DNA of 64,000 nt, taken from assembly GCA_035439445.1 (NCBI GenBank), contig DAORKG010000002.1:99082-163081 (forward strand). The letters run 5' to 3'. The first letter of the stretch is position 1, and every line of letters starts with the position of its first letter. The stretch is from UBA4416 sp035439445 (GTDB lineage: Bacteria; Bacteroidota; Bacteroidia; B-17B0; Aurantibacillaceae). Made by a program: the position numbers and the translations under genes. Positions 15,561 to 26,700 of the stretch are shown here, piece by piece. Under the pieces are notes generated by a model. It did no database searches. It was not told the origin of the DNA and was given only the letters and a program-made list of their open reading frames with translations.

Positions 15561-16304
15561 TTAAATCACTTTTGCTTCTGTATGTAATAAGTTTACTAAC
15601 TCATCCATGTTATTTTCATCAATCATTTTGCAAGTAGTTCTTCCTGCAGATAATGCGTAAGATTTAATGTTCGTTAATTTCTCAGCACCTGATGCAGCAA
15701 CAACTGCCAAAGGTTTAGTTCGAGCTCCCATAATACCTTTCATATTAGGAATACGTTGCTCAGCCATTCCTTTAGCACAAGAAACTACTAATGGCAATTC
15801 ACATTCTACTACTTGAGTTCCGCCATCTACATCGTGCTCCACAGTAGCTTTATTTCCTTCTAAATCAAACTTAGTAGCTAAAGATACTAATGGTAAATCC
15901 ATAAATCCGGCAATCATACCTGCAACAGATGAACCATTGTAGTTAATTGTTTCTTTACCTGTCATAATTAAATCATAACCATTAGCTTTTGCGTAGTTTG
16001 CAATTTGCTCTGCTACGAAATAAGCATCAGGTCCTTCAGCATCAATACGAACTCCGTCGTCAGCTCCTAAAGCAAATCCTTTACGAATGGTAGCATCGCT
16101 ATCAGCTAAGCCAACATGTATTAAGGTTACTTTTTCAGCTTTACCGGCTTCTTTTAATTCTAACGCACGAACTAGAGCATACCACTCATCGTAAGGGTTA
16201 ATGATAAATTGTACTCCGGCTGCATTAAATTCTGTATCGCCGTTAGTGAAAGCTATTTTAGTAGTTGTATCTGGAACATTACTAATTGGAACTAATATCT
16301 TCAT
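15561..16304 (-). CDS. etfB: Electron transfer flavoprotein beta subunit
   Basis: 247 residues starting MKILVPISNVPDTTTKIAF. Conserved INPYDEWYALVRALELKE (about 36-53) and the AMP-binding region LIMTGKETINYNGSSVAGMIAGFMDLPLVSLATKF (about 115-150) are present. Partner of EtfA encoded next. A near-perfect promoter lies just upstream in the divergent gap with pdhB. Confidence 0.97.
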   Translation of the reverse strand: MKILVPISNVPDTTTKIAFTNGDTEFNAAGVQFIINPYDEWYALVRALELKEAGKAEKVTLIHVGLADSDATIRKGFALGADDGVRIDAEGPDAYFVAEQIANYAKANGYDLIMTGKETINYNGSSVAGMIAGFMDLPLVSLATKFDLEGNKATVEHDVDGGTQVVECELPLVVSCAKGMAEQRIPNMKGIMGARTKPLAVVAASGAEKLTNIKSYALSAGRTTCKMIDENNMDELVNLLHTEAKVI

Positions 16305-16328
16305 TGTTTTATTTTTTTAAAAGGTGAG

Positions 16329-16358
16329 CAAATTTATAAAAATATGGCTGTAAATCAA
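16329..16358 (-). promoter_or_regulatory. Promoter of etfB-etfA
   Basis: On the minus strand TTG (16358-16356), 19 bases, then TAAATTTG (16336-16329): full Bacteroidota consensus with correct spacing, 25 bases before the etfB ATG. Confidence 0.75.
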
Positions 16359-16507
16359 GAGATAAACACCCGTTTTTTTATATTGTTTCGACTAAAAGAT
16401 AACAGCTTGTAAAAGAGTGTTTTATGGATTTGGAAATGTTACAAAAAGGCGTTTTTCAGCCCATCCTATATTTTTAGCTTTCTCTTTTAAATACATGGGT
16501 TTTTGCT

Positions 16508-16515
16508 TACATTTG
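16508..16515 (+). promoter_or_regulatory. Candidate -7 promoter box for pdhB
   Basis: TACATTTG ends 16 bases before the pdhB ATG and fits TAnnTTTG. The mRNA leader would be only about 12 bases. The -33 box is weak. Confidence 0.5.
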
Positions 16516-16531
16516 GGACTTTAAATCATAT

Positions 16532-17515
16532 ATGAGAACAATTGAATTTAGAGAAGCCCTTCGCGAAGCAATGAGTGAAGAAATGCGTCGTGATGAATCC
16601 ATTTTTTTAATGGGAGAAGAAGTGGCTGAATATAATGGTGCTTACAAAGTAAGTAAAGGCATGTTAGCTGAATTTGGTCCTAAACGAGTTATTGATACAC
16701 CTATTGCAGAATTAGGTTTTGCAGGTATAGGAGTTGGGGCAGCCGTAAATGGATTACGTCCTATTGTTGAGTTCATGACTTTTAACTTCTCTTTAGTTGC
16801 TATCGATCAAGTAATTAACGCTGCTGCTAAATTTTTAAGTATGAGTGGAGGACAATATAATTGTCCAATTGTATTTAGAGGACCTACTGCAAGTGCAGGT
16901 ATGTTGAGTTCTCAGCACTCTCAAGCTTTTGAAAACTGGTATGCAAACTGCCCTGGTTTAAAAGTAATTGTTCCATCAAATGGATATGATGCTAAAGGAT
17001 TAATGAAATCTGCAATTCGTGATAATGATCCGGTTATTTTCATGGAAAGTGAGCAGATGTATGGAGATAAATGTGAGATTCCTGATGGAGAATATTTAAT
17101 TCCGATTGGAGTAGCCGATGTTAAAAGACAAGGAACTAATGTAACGATTGTTTCTTTTGGTAAAATAATGAAAGTAGCTATGGCTGCTGCAGCAGAATTA
17201 GAGAAAGAAGGAATTAGTGCTGAGGTGATTGATTTAAGAACAGTTCGTCCTATTGATTATGATACAGTAATTAATTCAGTTAAGAAAACGAATAGATTAG
17301 TTGTAGTTGAAGAAGCTTGGCCATTGGCTAGCATCTCTTCTGAAATTGCGTTCAGAGTTCAAAAAGATGCGTTTGATTATTTAGATGCACCTATACGTCG
17401 TATTACAGCAGCAGACGTTCCATTACCATACGCACCAACTTTAATTGAAGCTTCATTACCAAATGTTGCTCGTACAGTTAAGGCAGTAAAAGATGTGATG
17501 TACGCTACTAAATAA
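16532..17515 (+). CDS. pdhB: Pyruvate dehydrogenase E1 component, beta subunit
   Basis: 327 residues. Starts MRTIEFREALREAMSEEMRRD; the thiamine-diphosphate contact region FLMGEEVAEYNGAYKVSKG and DTPIAELGFAGIGVGAA match E1 beta subunits, as does the conserved GGQYNCPIVFRGPTASAG. It works with a separate alpha subunit, which is not in the window, to decarboxylate pyruvate. A branched-chain E1 beta is possible but the sequence fits pyruvate dehydrogenase better. Single-gene unit with a terminator. Confidence 0.93.
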   Translation: MRTIEFREALREAMSEEMRRDESIFLMGEEVAEYNGAYKVSKGMLAEFGPKRVIDTPIAELGFAGIGVGAAVNGLRPIVEFMTFNFSLVAIDQVINAAAKFLSMSGGQYNCPIVFRGPTASAGMLSSQHSQAFENWYANCPGLKVIVPSNGYDAKGLMKSAIRDNDPVIFMESEQMYGDKCEIPDGEYLIPIGVADVKRQGTNVTIVSFGKIMKVAMAAAAELEKEGISAEVIDLRTVRPIDYDTVINSVKKTNRLVVVEEAWPLASISSEIAFRVQKDAFDYLDAPIRRITAADVPLPYAPTLIEASLPNVARTVKAVKDVMYATK

Positions 17516-17532
17516 AAAGTAATTTAATCATA

Positions 17533-17564
17533 AAAAAAGCTATCAAATACTAGATAGCTTTTTT
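17533..17564. terminator. Bidirectional terminator between pdhB and the OmpA-like gene
   Basis: Stem AAAAAAGCTATC / GATAGCTTTTTT with an 8-base loop, with T-runs on both strands, between convergent genes. Confidence 0.88.
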
Positions 17565-17586
17565 TATTTTATGATAATTTGAAATT

Positions 17587-19791
17587 TTAGTTTTTCAATT
17601 TCACAATGATAAATTCTGTTCTTCTGTTTTGTGAGTGTTCAAATTCAGTACATGTTGATTTCACTTTTCCTTCACAGCCACAAGAGTTCAATAATTTACT
17701 CTCACCATAACCTTTACCGGAAATACGGGATTTGTCAATACCTTGCTTAACAATATAGGCTGCAGATGCTTTTGCTCTTGCGTCAGACAACTTCATATTT
17801 GCAGCAGCAGCTCCTCTACAATCGGTATGTGCACCTAATTCAATAATCATTGCCGGATATTCCTTCATTACTTTCACAACTTTATCTAATTCAACTGCAG
17901 CATCAGGTCTGATTTTAGATTTACCTAAGTCAAAATAAATAGGTTTAATATCTATCATTTTTGCTAAGTCCATACCAACTTCAACTTTACCAATGGTTAA
18001 GGCTAATAATTCATTCATTTGGATTTCGCCTTCTTTTTTAATTTCGTATGTAAAGTTGGTTGTTTTGGTTACGTAACCTTCTTTTTCAATAGTTACTAAA
18101 TACAATAGTTTATCTCCGATTCTTTTACCCTTTAATGGTTTTCGGTATTCACCATTTTTCTCAGTTTGAATTAATTCAAAATCATTGCTTACAGCTAAAT
18201 CTTTAATTTTGATTTTTACACCTTCTATTCCTGCTCCTGTTTTAGCATCATAAATACCAGCTAATAACGATAAGTTTGGATCTTTTTCTAACTCGATAGT
18301 TTTTGTAAACTCATCACCTTCAGGAGTAGTTTTAGTAGAAAGAGAATCTTCCATGTCAAAGAATTTTTCTTTTTTTACTAGTAACTTATAGTTTACGTCC
18401 TCTTCTAAAATAAATTGAAACTCCCCTTTTTCATTTGTAGAGAAAGAATCTGTATTTAATTTAATTGTAGTAAGTGGTAAAACTTCTTGTGTCTCTTTAT
18501 TTTTTACGATAAAGTTTACAACCTTTCCTCTTGCAACTTTTCTTAAAATATCTACGTTGTAGATATCATCATTCATTCCGCCAGTTTTTCTATTAGAACT
18601 TAAGAACGCTTTTTTACCTTCAGCATAAACATTGTAAGCAAAATCATCATGCTCACTGTTTACAGGTTTTCCCATGTTATAAATCTTTCCGGCTTTATCG
18701 TCTTTGATCTTTGTTTCAAATACATCAAGCCCGCCTAAACCTTCATGCCCATTAGAGGCAAAATATAACAAGTTGTCTTCGGTGATAGAAGGAAATAATT
18801 CATTTCCTTTTGTATTTACTTTATCACCCATATTAACAGGATTACCCCATGATCCACTTGCATCTAGTTTACAGTACCAAATATCCATACCGCCTTGTCC
18901 TCCACCCATATCAGATGAAAAATATAAGGTTTTTCCATCTGCACTAATTGCAGGATGAGCGCAGTTATATTCGTTGCTATTAAATTTCATACTCATTAAA
19001 GATTGTAAATCGTCTTTAATGATATTTGCTTGAAATATTTTTAATTTTTGAGAACCATCTAAACTTTGTTCTTTTTTTGTGGTTCCATTTCTGGTGAAGA
19101 AAATAGTTTGTCCGTCTTTTGAAGTACAAAATGGCCCATCGTTATATTTTGTTGAATACTCTGCTATAAACATGGCAGGCGTGTCATATTGTCCAAATGC
19201 ATCTTTTTCAGTTAAATACATATGGCAGTAACTATTCCCAGTCCAACCATGTCTTTTTGTGATCCAAGTAGATTTTGTTCTGGTAGATGTGAAAACAATT
19301 TTGTCTCCTAAAAATGCAGTTGCTCCGAAATCATCATAATTTGAATTATATTGAAATTCTGTTATTGCATAAGCGTCTGCATTTTTTGAAAACTTCTGAA
19401 GATTTGAAATGCCTTTTGAAAAAGCTTCACCTCTTCCGTCAGCTTTAAATTCATCCATGTATCTTTTAGCATCGTCATACTTTCCAGCTTCCATTAATGC
19501 TTGTCCGTAGTATAATTTATGTATATCCTCAGCTTTACCCGTTTTGATTAATTTACCATAGCAAATTAATTGCCCTCTGTTGTTATTAGTTAATCTATAA
19601 CAATCGCCCAGATTAACCAAAACATCTGCATTAGAACTATCTTTTCTTAATACGCTTTCATATTTTGGAATTGCCTGAACGTATAATTTTTTAAAGTATA
19701 GTTTATTAGCAGAATTAATAGCGGCAGTTTGAGCATGACTACTTAATTGAATTAAGCAAATAATCGAAAATAAAATAATTGACTTATTCAT
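17587..19791 (-). CDS. PorE-like outer membrane protein: TPR, PD40 propeller, carboxypeptidase-regulatory and OmpA domains
   Basis: 734 residues with a signal peptide (cleavage near HAQ, residue 21; no lipobox). TPR-like helices at about 28-120, WD40/PD40 beta-propeller repeats at about 130-410 (for example HPAISADGKTLYFSSDMGGGQGGMDIWYCKL), two CarboxypepD-type beta sandwiches at about 420-590, then an OmpA peptidoglycan-binding domain from IYFDLGKSKIRPDA to RRTEFIIV. This order matches PorE, which tethers the T9SS to peptidoglycan. It starts 4 bases after the PorP/SprF gene, last in the adhesin operon. Confidence 0.9.
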   Translation of the reverse strand: MNKSIILFSIICLIQLSSHAQTAAINSANKLYFKKLYVQAIPKYESVLRKDSSNADVLVNLGDCYRLTNNNRGQLICYGKLIKTGKAEDIHKLYYGQALMEAGKYDDAKRYMDEFKADGRGEAFSKGISNLQKFSKNADAYAITEFQYNSNYDDFGATAFLGDKIVFTSTRTKSTWITKRHGWTGNSYCHMYLTEKDAFGQYDTPAMFIAEYSTKYNDGPFCTSKDGQTIFFTRNGTTKKEQSLDGSQKLKIFQANIIKDDLQSLMSMKFNSNEYNCAHPAISADGKTLYFSSDMGGGQGGMDIWYCKLDASGSWGNPVNMGDKVNTKGNELFPSITEDNLLYFASNGHEGLGGLDVFETKIKDDKAGKIYNMGKPVNSEHDDFAYNVYAEGKKAFLSSNRKTGGMNDDIYNVDILRKVARGKVVNFIVKNKETQEVLPLTTIKLNTDSFSTNEKGEFQFILEEDVNYKLLVKKEKFFDMEDSLSTKTTPEGDEFTKTIELEKDPNLSLLAGIYDAKTGAGIEGVKIKIKDLAVSNDFELIQTEKNGEYRKPLKGKRIGDKLLYLVTIEKEGYVTKTTNFTYEIKKEGEIQMNELLALTIGKVEVGMDLAKMIDIKPIYFDLGKSKIRPDAAVELDKVVKVMKEYPAMIIELGAHTDCRGAAAANMKLSDARAKASAAYIVKQGIDKSRISGKGYGESKLLNSCGCEGKVKSTCTEFEHSQNRRTEFIIVKLKN

Positions 19792-19795
19792 AAAC

Positions 19796-20731
19796 TTAGA
19801 AATATCTTGGAGTTACTACTTTACGTTGTTTGTATGAGAATAAATATCCTAAAGTGATCTCATGTGATCCTTGAGAATATTTTTGAATTTTAGTTAAAGC
19901 ATAATCATAAGAGTAGTTTACTAAAAATTGTGGATTTAATTGAATGCCAAGTAAAACAGAAACATCTGCGCCACTTCTATATGACAAACCAGCCCATATT
20001 TTATTTTTAATTAATGCATTAACATTAATGTCATATTGTAAAGGGGCATTTTGAACCATCTTAATCATAGCTTGAGGTTTCAATTTTAAATCTTCATTGA
20101 TATCAAACAAATAGCCGCCGGTTAAATAATAATGAAATTTACTTGCATTTAATTTATTTGATTTAATTACATCACCAGATTGGTCAAACATATAACTGTC
20201 ATCTACCATTCTAGGAACAGATACTCCTACATACATTTTATTTGTATAGTAATATATACCTGCACCAAAGTTGGGAGAGATTAAACTAGGTGTATTATTT
20301 GATATTTGGATATCTCCTGATTCAGTTGCTTTCAACTCAGATAATTTATTTACCTGGTTGTGAATACCGCCCATTAAACCAAACGACAATTTACCTTTAT
20401 CACTTACTTTTAATCTATAAGCATAATTTAAATAAACTAAATTACGGTTTAACTTTCCAATCTGTTCATTTAATAAACTTAAACCCAGACCCATTTTATC
20501 ATTTGCTAAAGGCCCATGAAGTGTAAATGAAGTAGTAATTGGTCTTCCCGGAAAATTCACCCATTGTTGTCTATGAGTTAAATTCACTGCCATTGCTTCT
20601 TTTGAGCCTGTGTAAGCAGGATTAATATACATTTCATTAAACATATATTGTGTAAACATGGCATCATATTGCGCCTGAGCTATGAAGCTACTAAAAATGG
20701 CTACGATGATTATTAAGATTGATTTTTTCAT
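19796..20731 (-). CDS. PorP/SprF-family type IX secretion membrane protein
   Basis: 311 residues from the ATG at 20731 (MKKSILIIIVAIFSSFIAQAQ is a clean signal peptide); a frame starting 24 bases earlier would need TTG. After the signal comes YDAMFTQYMFNEMYINPAYTGSKEAM, the PorP/SprF signature, then alternating strands of an outer membrane barrel ending in HEITLGYLFSY. In Flavobacterium a SprF protein encoded beside SprB is needed for its secretion; here it lies 36 bases after the giant adhesin, which makes the adhesin its likely client. Confidence 0.93.
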   Translation of the reverse strand: MKKSILIIIVAIFSSFIAQAQYDAMFTQYMFNEMYINPAYTGSKEAMAVNLTHRQQWVNFPGRPITTSFTLHGPLANDKMGLGLSLLNEQIGKLNRNLVYLNYAYRLKVSDKGKLSFGLMGGIHNQVNKLSELKATESGDIQISNNTPSLISPNFGAGIYYYTNKMYVGVSVPRMVDDSYMFDQSGDVIKSNKLNASKFHYYLTGGYLFDINEDLKLKPQAMIKMVQNAPLQYDINVNALIKNKIWAGLSYRSGADVSVLLGIQLNPQFLVNYSYDYALTKIQKYSQGSHEITLGYLFSYKQRKVVTPRYF

Positions 20732-20767
20732 TGTCTTTATTTTCAAGTTTGTCAAAAATGTTTAATG

Positions 20768-23700
20768 TTAGTATTGTAGAACCACGTATCCATTTACAGG
20801 TTTATCAACTCCATCATCAAATTCAACGATGTAGTAATAAGTTCCTTGAGGCAATTTATTGTTACCGATAATTAATCCGCTTACATTAGGCATACCATCC
20901 CAAGTATTATCATACGTTTCATTTTCGTACACCTTATTACCCCAACGATTGAATACAGTTAATTTTACTACTCTTCCACTAATTCCTTTTATTACGAAGA
21001 AGTCGTTTTTGCCATCACCATCAGGTGTAAATACTTCTGGAATAAATAAATTCACATCAGGTAATTCTAACACTGTAGGAACTGCTTCACCTGGGTCTGA
21101 GGCATTACCATTTCCATTTGGATCCGGATTATCTCCAACGTGAGAAGTGTCTCTAACTATTCCTCCATCTGAGCCAAATCCTGCCCCAATTGCAGTATTT
21201 GTAATAGATGTTACTCCGTTAGGCGTAATGTTAAGAACTAAAGTGATAGTCTCAGTTTGCCCTGGTGCTAATGCACTTGAATTTGCTACTAATAAACCAA
21301 TATCAGTGTTACCGTTGTAGTTACTATTTGCGGTTAAGCTTCCGGTTGCTGTAGGCCCTGATTTAATTGTGAATTGCGCAGGTGCAGGAATTCTCAATGT
21401 GTCTAGTACCTGAACAAACTTAATTGTATCGTTACCTAAGTTTTTAACTGTTATTGTGTATGTAACATCTAAAGTTTTATCTTCTAAAATACCCGATACA
21501 CTTCCACTCTTAGCTACACCAATTACGGAGTGAGGTGTTAATGTTACAACAGTTGCTGTGTCATTATTTGTAGGGTCACCATCATTGTCAGGATCCCATG
21601 CAAATCCGGTATTTGAGCTATCAGATACTGTCACTGCTCCGTCAAATCCTGCCCCAATTGCAGAGTTATAGAATGGTCCGAAGAATCCATTTGGATTAAT
21701 CTGAACTGTAAATACAATTGTATCTTTTCTTCCTGCTGTTAATGTACTTGTTGCAGGTATCAACATGTCATTTTGTGCAGAACCATCGTATGCAGAATTT
21801 ATTGTTAAGCTGCTGTTTAATGATGTAACACTTGGTGTTGATATTACACTGTAAGTTGTAGGAAGAGGGAATGTATTATTTAAGTTATCAATAATACTGA
21901 AGTTAGTCATATCTACTGAAGAAGCATTTGTTGCAACAATTGTATAAGTTACATTGTAAGCATTATTATTTACAAATGTTGGTGTGCCAACTGCTTTTGT
22001 CATTCCTAATACATTTGCACTTACGGTTGAACAGTTTGTTGGAGTTAAGAACAATGTTGTGTCTTTGAAACATCCGTTAGACCCAAACACTCTAATAGTG
22101 TATGGTGTTGTAACTGATGGGTTAACTAAAGTATTAGTAATAATACCACTAAATGGAATTACGCTTCCTGTTGCATATGTAGCTGTTCCTGTATATGTTG
22201 CAGCTTGTGATAAATCATATGTATCAGTACTTGAGTTTCCAGATACTAATATTGTTCCATCATTATTTGCTACCGTTCCTGAACATGTTGCCGGGATTAT
22301 GGTTGCAGTAAATGAAGGAGTTACAGTACTTGTTCCAATAGTTATTGTAACTGTGTTCTGACATCCATTAGACGGATCAGTTACTGTTACTGTATAATCA
22401 CCCGCTACTGAAGTCGTTGGACTTTGAACAGTTGATGTAAAACTAGAAGGTCCAGACCATGAATAGTTTAATGGAGGAATAGTTCCAGTAATTACAGACA
22501 GAGTTACAGTAGAGTTACAGCCTAACACTGGCGCAGGTGATACAATACCAACTACCGGTATAGTAGTATTGCTAATCACAGTTGTTGTTGCGGTTGATGA
22601 ACATCCTGTTAAAGGATCTGTTACAGTTAAAGTATAATCACCTGCGATAACAATATCTGTTGGACTTTGAACAGCTGATGTGTATGAGCTTGGACCTGAC
22701 CAAGAGTAGTTTACACCAGTTGTAGTTGAATTACCGGTTAAGCTTACTGTGGTTGTTGAACATGTTAATGTAGAGTTGCTTATAGCTGTTACGTTTTGTG
22801 GACTTGGCGTAACATCTACAAATACTGTTGTTGTTGCAATACATCCACCATTATCTCCAATTAAAGTATATGTAGTTGCTACAGTAGGAGATACAATAGA
22901 AATATTACCAGTTGTATTTTGCGGTATCCAAGTATATGACGTTGTTCCGCTTCCAGTTAAGGTTGCTGTTGAGCCTGCACAAACTAAAGTTGGATTAGCT
23001 ACTGCAGTTACTGTAGGTCCTGGTGTTACTGTTATGATAACAGTTGATGATGTTATACATCCAGAGCCGTTATCAGCATCAACCGTATACGTGGTTGTAG
23101 TTGTAGGAGTAACAATAACGTTAGCTCCTGTTAAAGCACCCGGATTCCAAGTGTATGAAGTTGCCCCACTTGCACTTAATGAACCTGACGAACCTTCACA
23201 TAATAAAGTTGGAGCTGCAACCACCGTAACAGATGGTGCACCTACATTAATTGTAATTGTTTGTGTTGATGAACACGATCCATTATCCCCAGTTACCGTA
23301 TAAGTTGTAGTTAATGTTGGTGTATCAACAATAGATGCTGTTGTAGCTGTAGTTGGATTCCATGTATAAGAGGTTGCTCCACTAGCAGTTAATGTTACTG
23401 AACCGGCAGCACACAGAACTGTTGGAGTTGCAGTGATTGAAATTGAAGGAGCAGAATTTACATTAATTATAATTGTATTACTTGTAATGCAACCTAATCC
23501 ATTATCGCCGTCTACTGTATATGTAGTTGTAGTAGTTGGAGAAACAACAGCAGTAGTTCCAGTAACTGCTCCTGGATTCCATGTGTATGATGTAGCTCCG
23601 TTACCAGTTAAAGTAGCAGAAGAACCAGCACAAATCGTATTAGAAGACGCTGTTGCTAAAACGGTTGCGCTCGGACTAACCACTAATGTAATTGTTTGAG

Positions 23701-26700
23701 TTCCATTACATGTTCCATTACTTCCATCTACTGTATACGTTGTGGTTGTAGTTGGTGATACAATTGCAGTTGTTCCTGTTAATGCCCCTGGATTCCAAGT
23801 GTATGATGTTGCTCCACTAGCTGTTAAAGTTGCGCTTCCACCTGCACATAGAGCAGTTGGAGTTGCAACAATAGATATAGTTGGGTTTCCAACATTAATT
23901 GTAATCGTTTGAGATGAAGAACATCCAATAGCATCAGCACCTGTAACGGTGTATGTTGTAGTTAGTGTAGGTGAATCAGCTACTGATGCTGTTGTAGCGG
24001 CAGTTGGATTCCAAGTATAAGAAGTCGCTCCTGAAGCCGTTAAAGTTACCGAACCTGCGGTACATAAAACAGTTGGTGTAGCAGCTATTGATATACTAGG
24101 CGCAGAATTTACATTGATAGCTAATGTTTCACTTACAATACAACCTAAACCATTATCACCACTTACCGTGTATGTAGTTGTTGTAGTAGGAGAAACAACA
24201 GCAGTAGTTCCCGTAATTGCTCCCGGATTCCAAGTATATGACGACGCTCCATTTGCAGTTAATGTTGTTGAAGAACCTGAACAAATAGTACTAGAAGATG
24301 CACTTGCTGTGACAGTTGCATTAGGACTAACTACTAAAGTTATTGTTTGTGTACTAGTGCAAGTTCCGTTATCTCCATCTACTGTATATGTAGTTGTAGT
24401 TGTAGGAGAAACAACAGCTGTAGTTCCAGTAACTGTTCCTGGATTCCATGTGTATGATGTAGCTCCATTTGCAGTTAATGTTGCAGAACTTCCAACACAT
24501 ATTGTGTTTGATGAAGCAGTTAGAGTAATATTTGGAGTTGCAAGATTGATAGTAATTGTTTGAGATGAAGAACAGCCAATAGCATCAGCACCTATAACCG
24601 TATAAGTTGTAGTTAATGTTGGTGTATCAACTATTGAACTTGTTGTAGCAGCAGTCGGATTCCATGTATATGAAGTTGCTCCACTAGCTGTTAACGTAAC
24701 CGAACCTCCGGCACATAAAACAGTTGGTGTAGCGACTACAGAAACTGATGGTGCACTGTTTACATTTATCGTTATCGTGTTACTTGTTATACAACCTAAT
24801 CCATTATCTCCATCAACTGTGTATGTAGTTGTAGTTGTAGGAGAAACAACAGCAGTTGTACCAGTTATAGCGCCAGGGTTCCATGTGTAAGATATAGCAC
24901 CACTTCCTGTTAAAGTAGCAGAAGAGCCAGCACAGATTGTATTTGAGGATGCGCTTGCAGTAACTGTGGGATTAGGACTAACTACTAAAGTAATAGTTTG
25001 AGTACCAACACAAGACCCATTATCTCCGTCAACTGTATATGTTGTCGTTGTTGTTGGAGAAACTATAACAGTTGTACCTGTTAATGCTCCTGGATTCCAT
25101 GTGTATGATGTAGCTCCTGTTGCTGTTAATGTTCCTGAAGTTCCAATGCAAATTGTGTTTGATGAAGCTGTTAATGTTAATGAAGGAACAGAATTAACAG
25201 TAATATTAACAGTTTGTGTACTTGTACATCCTAAACCATTATCACTTATTACTGTGTATGTCGTTGTAGTAGTAGGAGAAACAACAACTGTTGAACCTGT
25301 TAATGTTCCTGGTGTCCATGTGTATGTTGAACCTCCATTTGCTGTTAGTGTTGTTGTATTTCCTGAACAAATTGTATTTGATGACGCACTAGCAGTAATT
25401 GTTGGATTTGGTACTACAGTTATTGCAAGTGTATTTGTATTAGTACATCCTGAAATATTTGAGCCGGTTACTGTATAAGTTGTACTTACTGTTGGAGTAA
25501 CAGTTAATGTAAATGTTGTTATTACATTTCCAGGATTCCATGTAAATGAAGTTGCTCCTATAGCACCAATAGTTGCGGTACTACCTGCACAAATACTATT
25601 TGATGCTGCACCTACAGTAATAGTAGGAATTGAATTTACTGTTAACGACAACGTTTGAGTATTAGCACATCCTGATGCGTTTGTCCCCGTAACCGTGTAT
25701 ATAGTTGTAGCTGTTGGAGTAACAGCAATAGTAGTTCCAGATAGGGCTCCTGGGTTCCAAGTATAAGTGCTAGCACCACTTCCTGTTAAGGTAGCGGTAT
25801 TACCAGAACATAACACAGTAGGATTAGAAGTAGCAGTTAATGTAGGTAAAGCATTTACTGTTAAAGTAACATTAGCGGTATTTGTACAAGAACCTGAGGT
25901 TCCAATAACGGTATATGTAGTTGTTACAGTAGGAGAAACAACTGTAGTTGAACCTGTTAAAGCTCCAGGATTCCATGTGTAAGAAGTTGCACCACTTCCA
26001 GTTAAAGTAGCCGAAGAACCAGCACAGATCCCAGTTGGATTAGAACCCGCAGTTACCGTAGGAATCGGAGTAACAGTTAAGTTTAAAGTTTTTGTTGCAG
26101 TACAACCTAATGTAGTTGTTCCTACAACTGTATAAACAGTTGTAGCAGTTGGAGTAACTGCAACAGTAGCCCCAGATAAAGCACCTGGAATCCAAGTATA
26201 AGTATTTGCGCCGCTTCCGGTTAAAGTTGCTGATGAGCCTGCGCAAATTACTGTAGAACTTGCAACTGCATTTACTGTAGGATTAGAAACAGTTAATGAT
26301 AAAGTTCTAGTGTTAGCACAACCTGCTGCAGAAGTTCCGGTTAAAGTATAAACAGTTGTAGCAGTTGGAGTAACTGCAACAGTAGTACCAGATAGAGCAC
26401 CTGGGTTCCAAGTATAAGTACTAGCACCACTTCCTGTTAAGGTAGCAGTATTGCCAGAACATAACACAGTAGGATTAGAAGTCGCAGTTAATGTAGGTAA
26501 AGCATTTACCGTTAAAGTAACATTAGCGGTATTAGTACAAGAACCTGAAGCACCAATAACGGTATATGTAGTTGTTACAGTAGGAGAAACAACTGTAGTT
26601 GAACCTGTTAAAGCTCCAGGATTCCATGTGTAAGAAGTAGCGCCACTTCCAGTTAAAGTAGCTGAAGAACCAGCACAAATTGCAGTTGGATTAGAAACCG

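Noticed and set aside
20732..20755. Longer N-terminus for the PorP/SprF protein
   Set aside because: It would need a TTG start and puts eight residues before a complete signal peptide that begins at an ATG.
22749..23303. Long open frames on the plus strand across the giant adhesin gene (184 codons here, many others at 20.8-31.3 kb)
   Set aside because: They are antisense to repeats whose Thr/Val/Gly-rich codons leave few stops in reverse; they recur with each repeat, lack start signals and have no protein-like family features.
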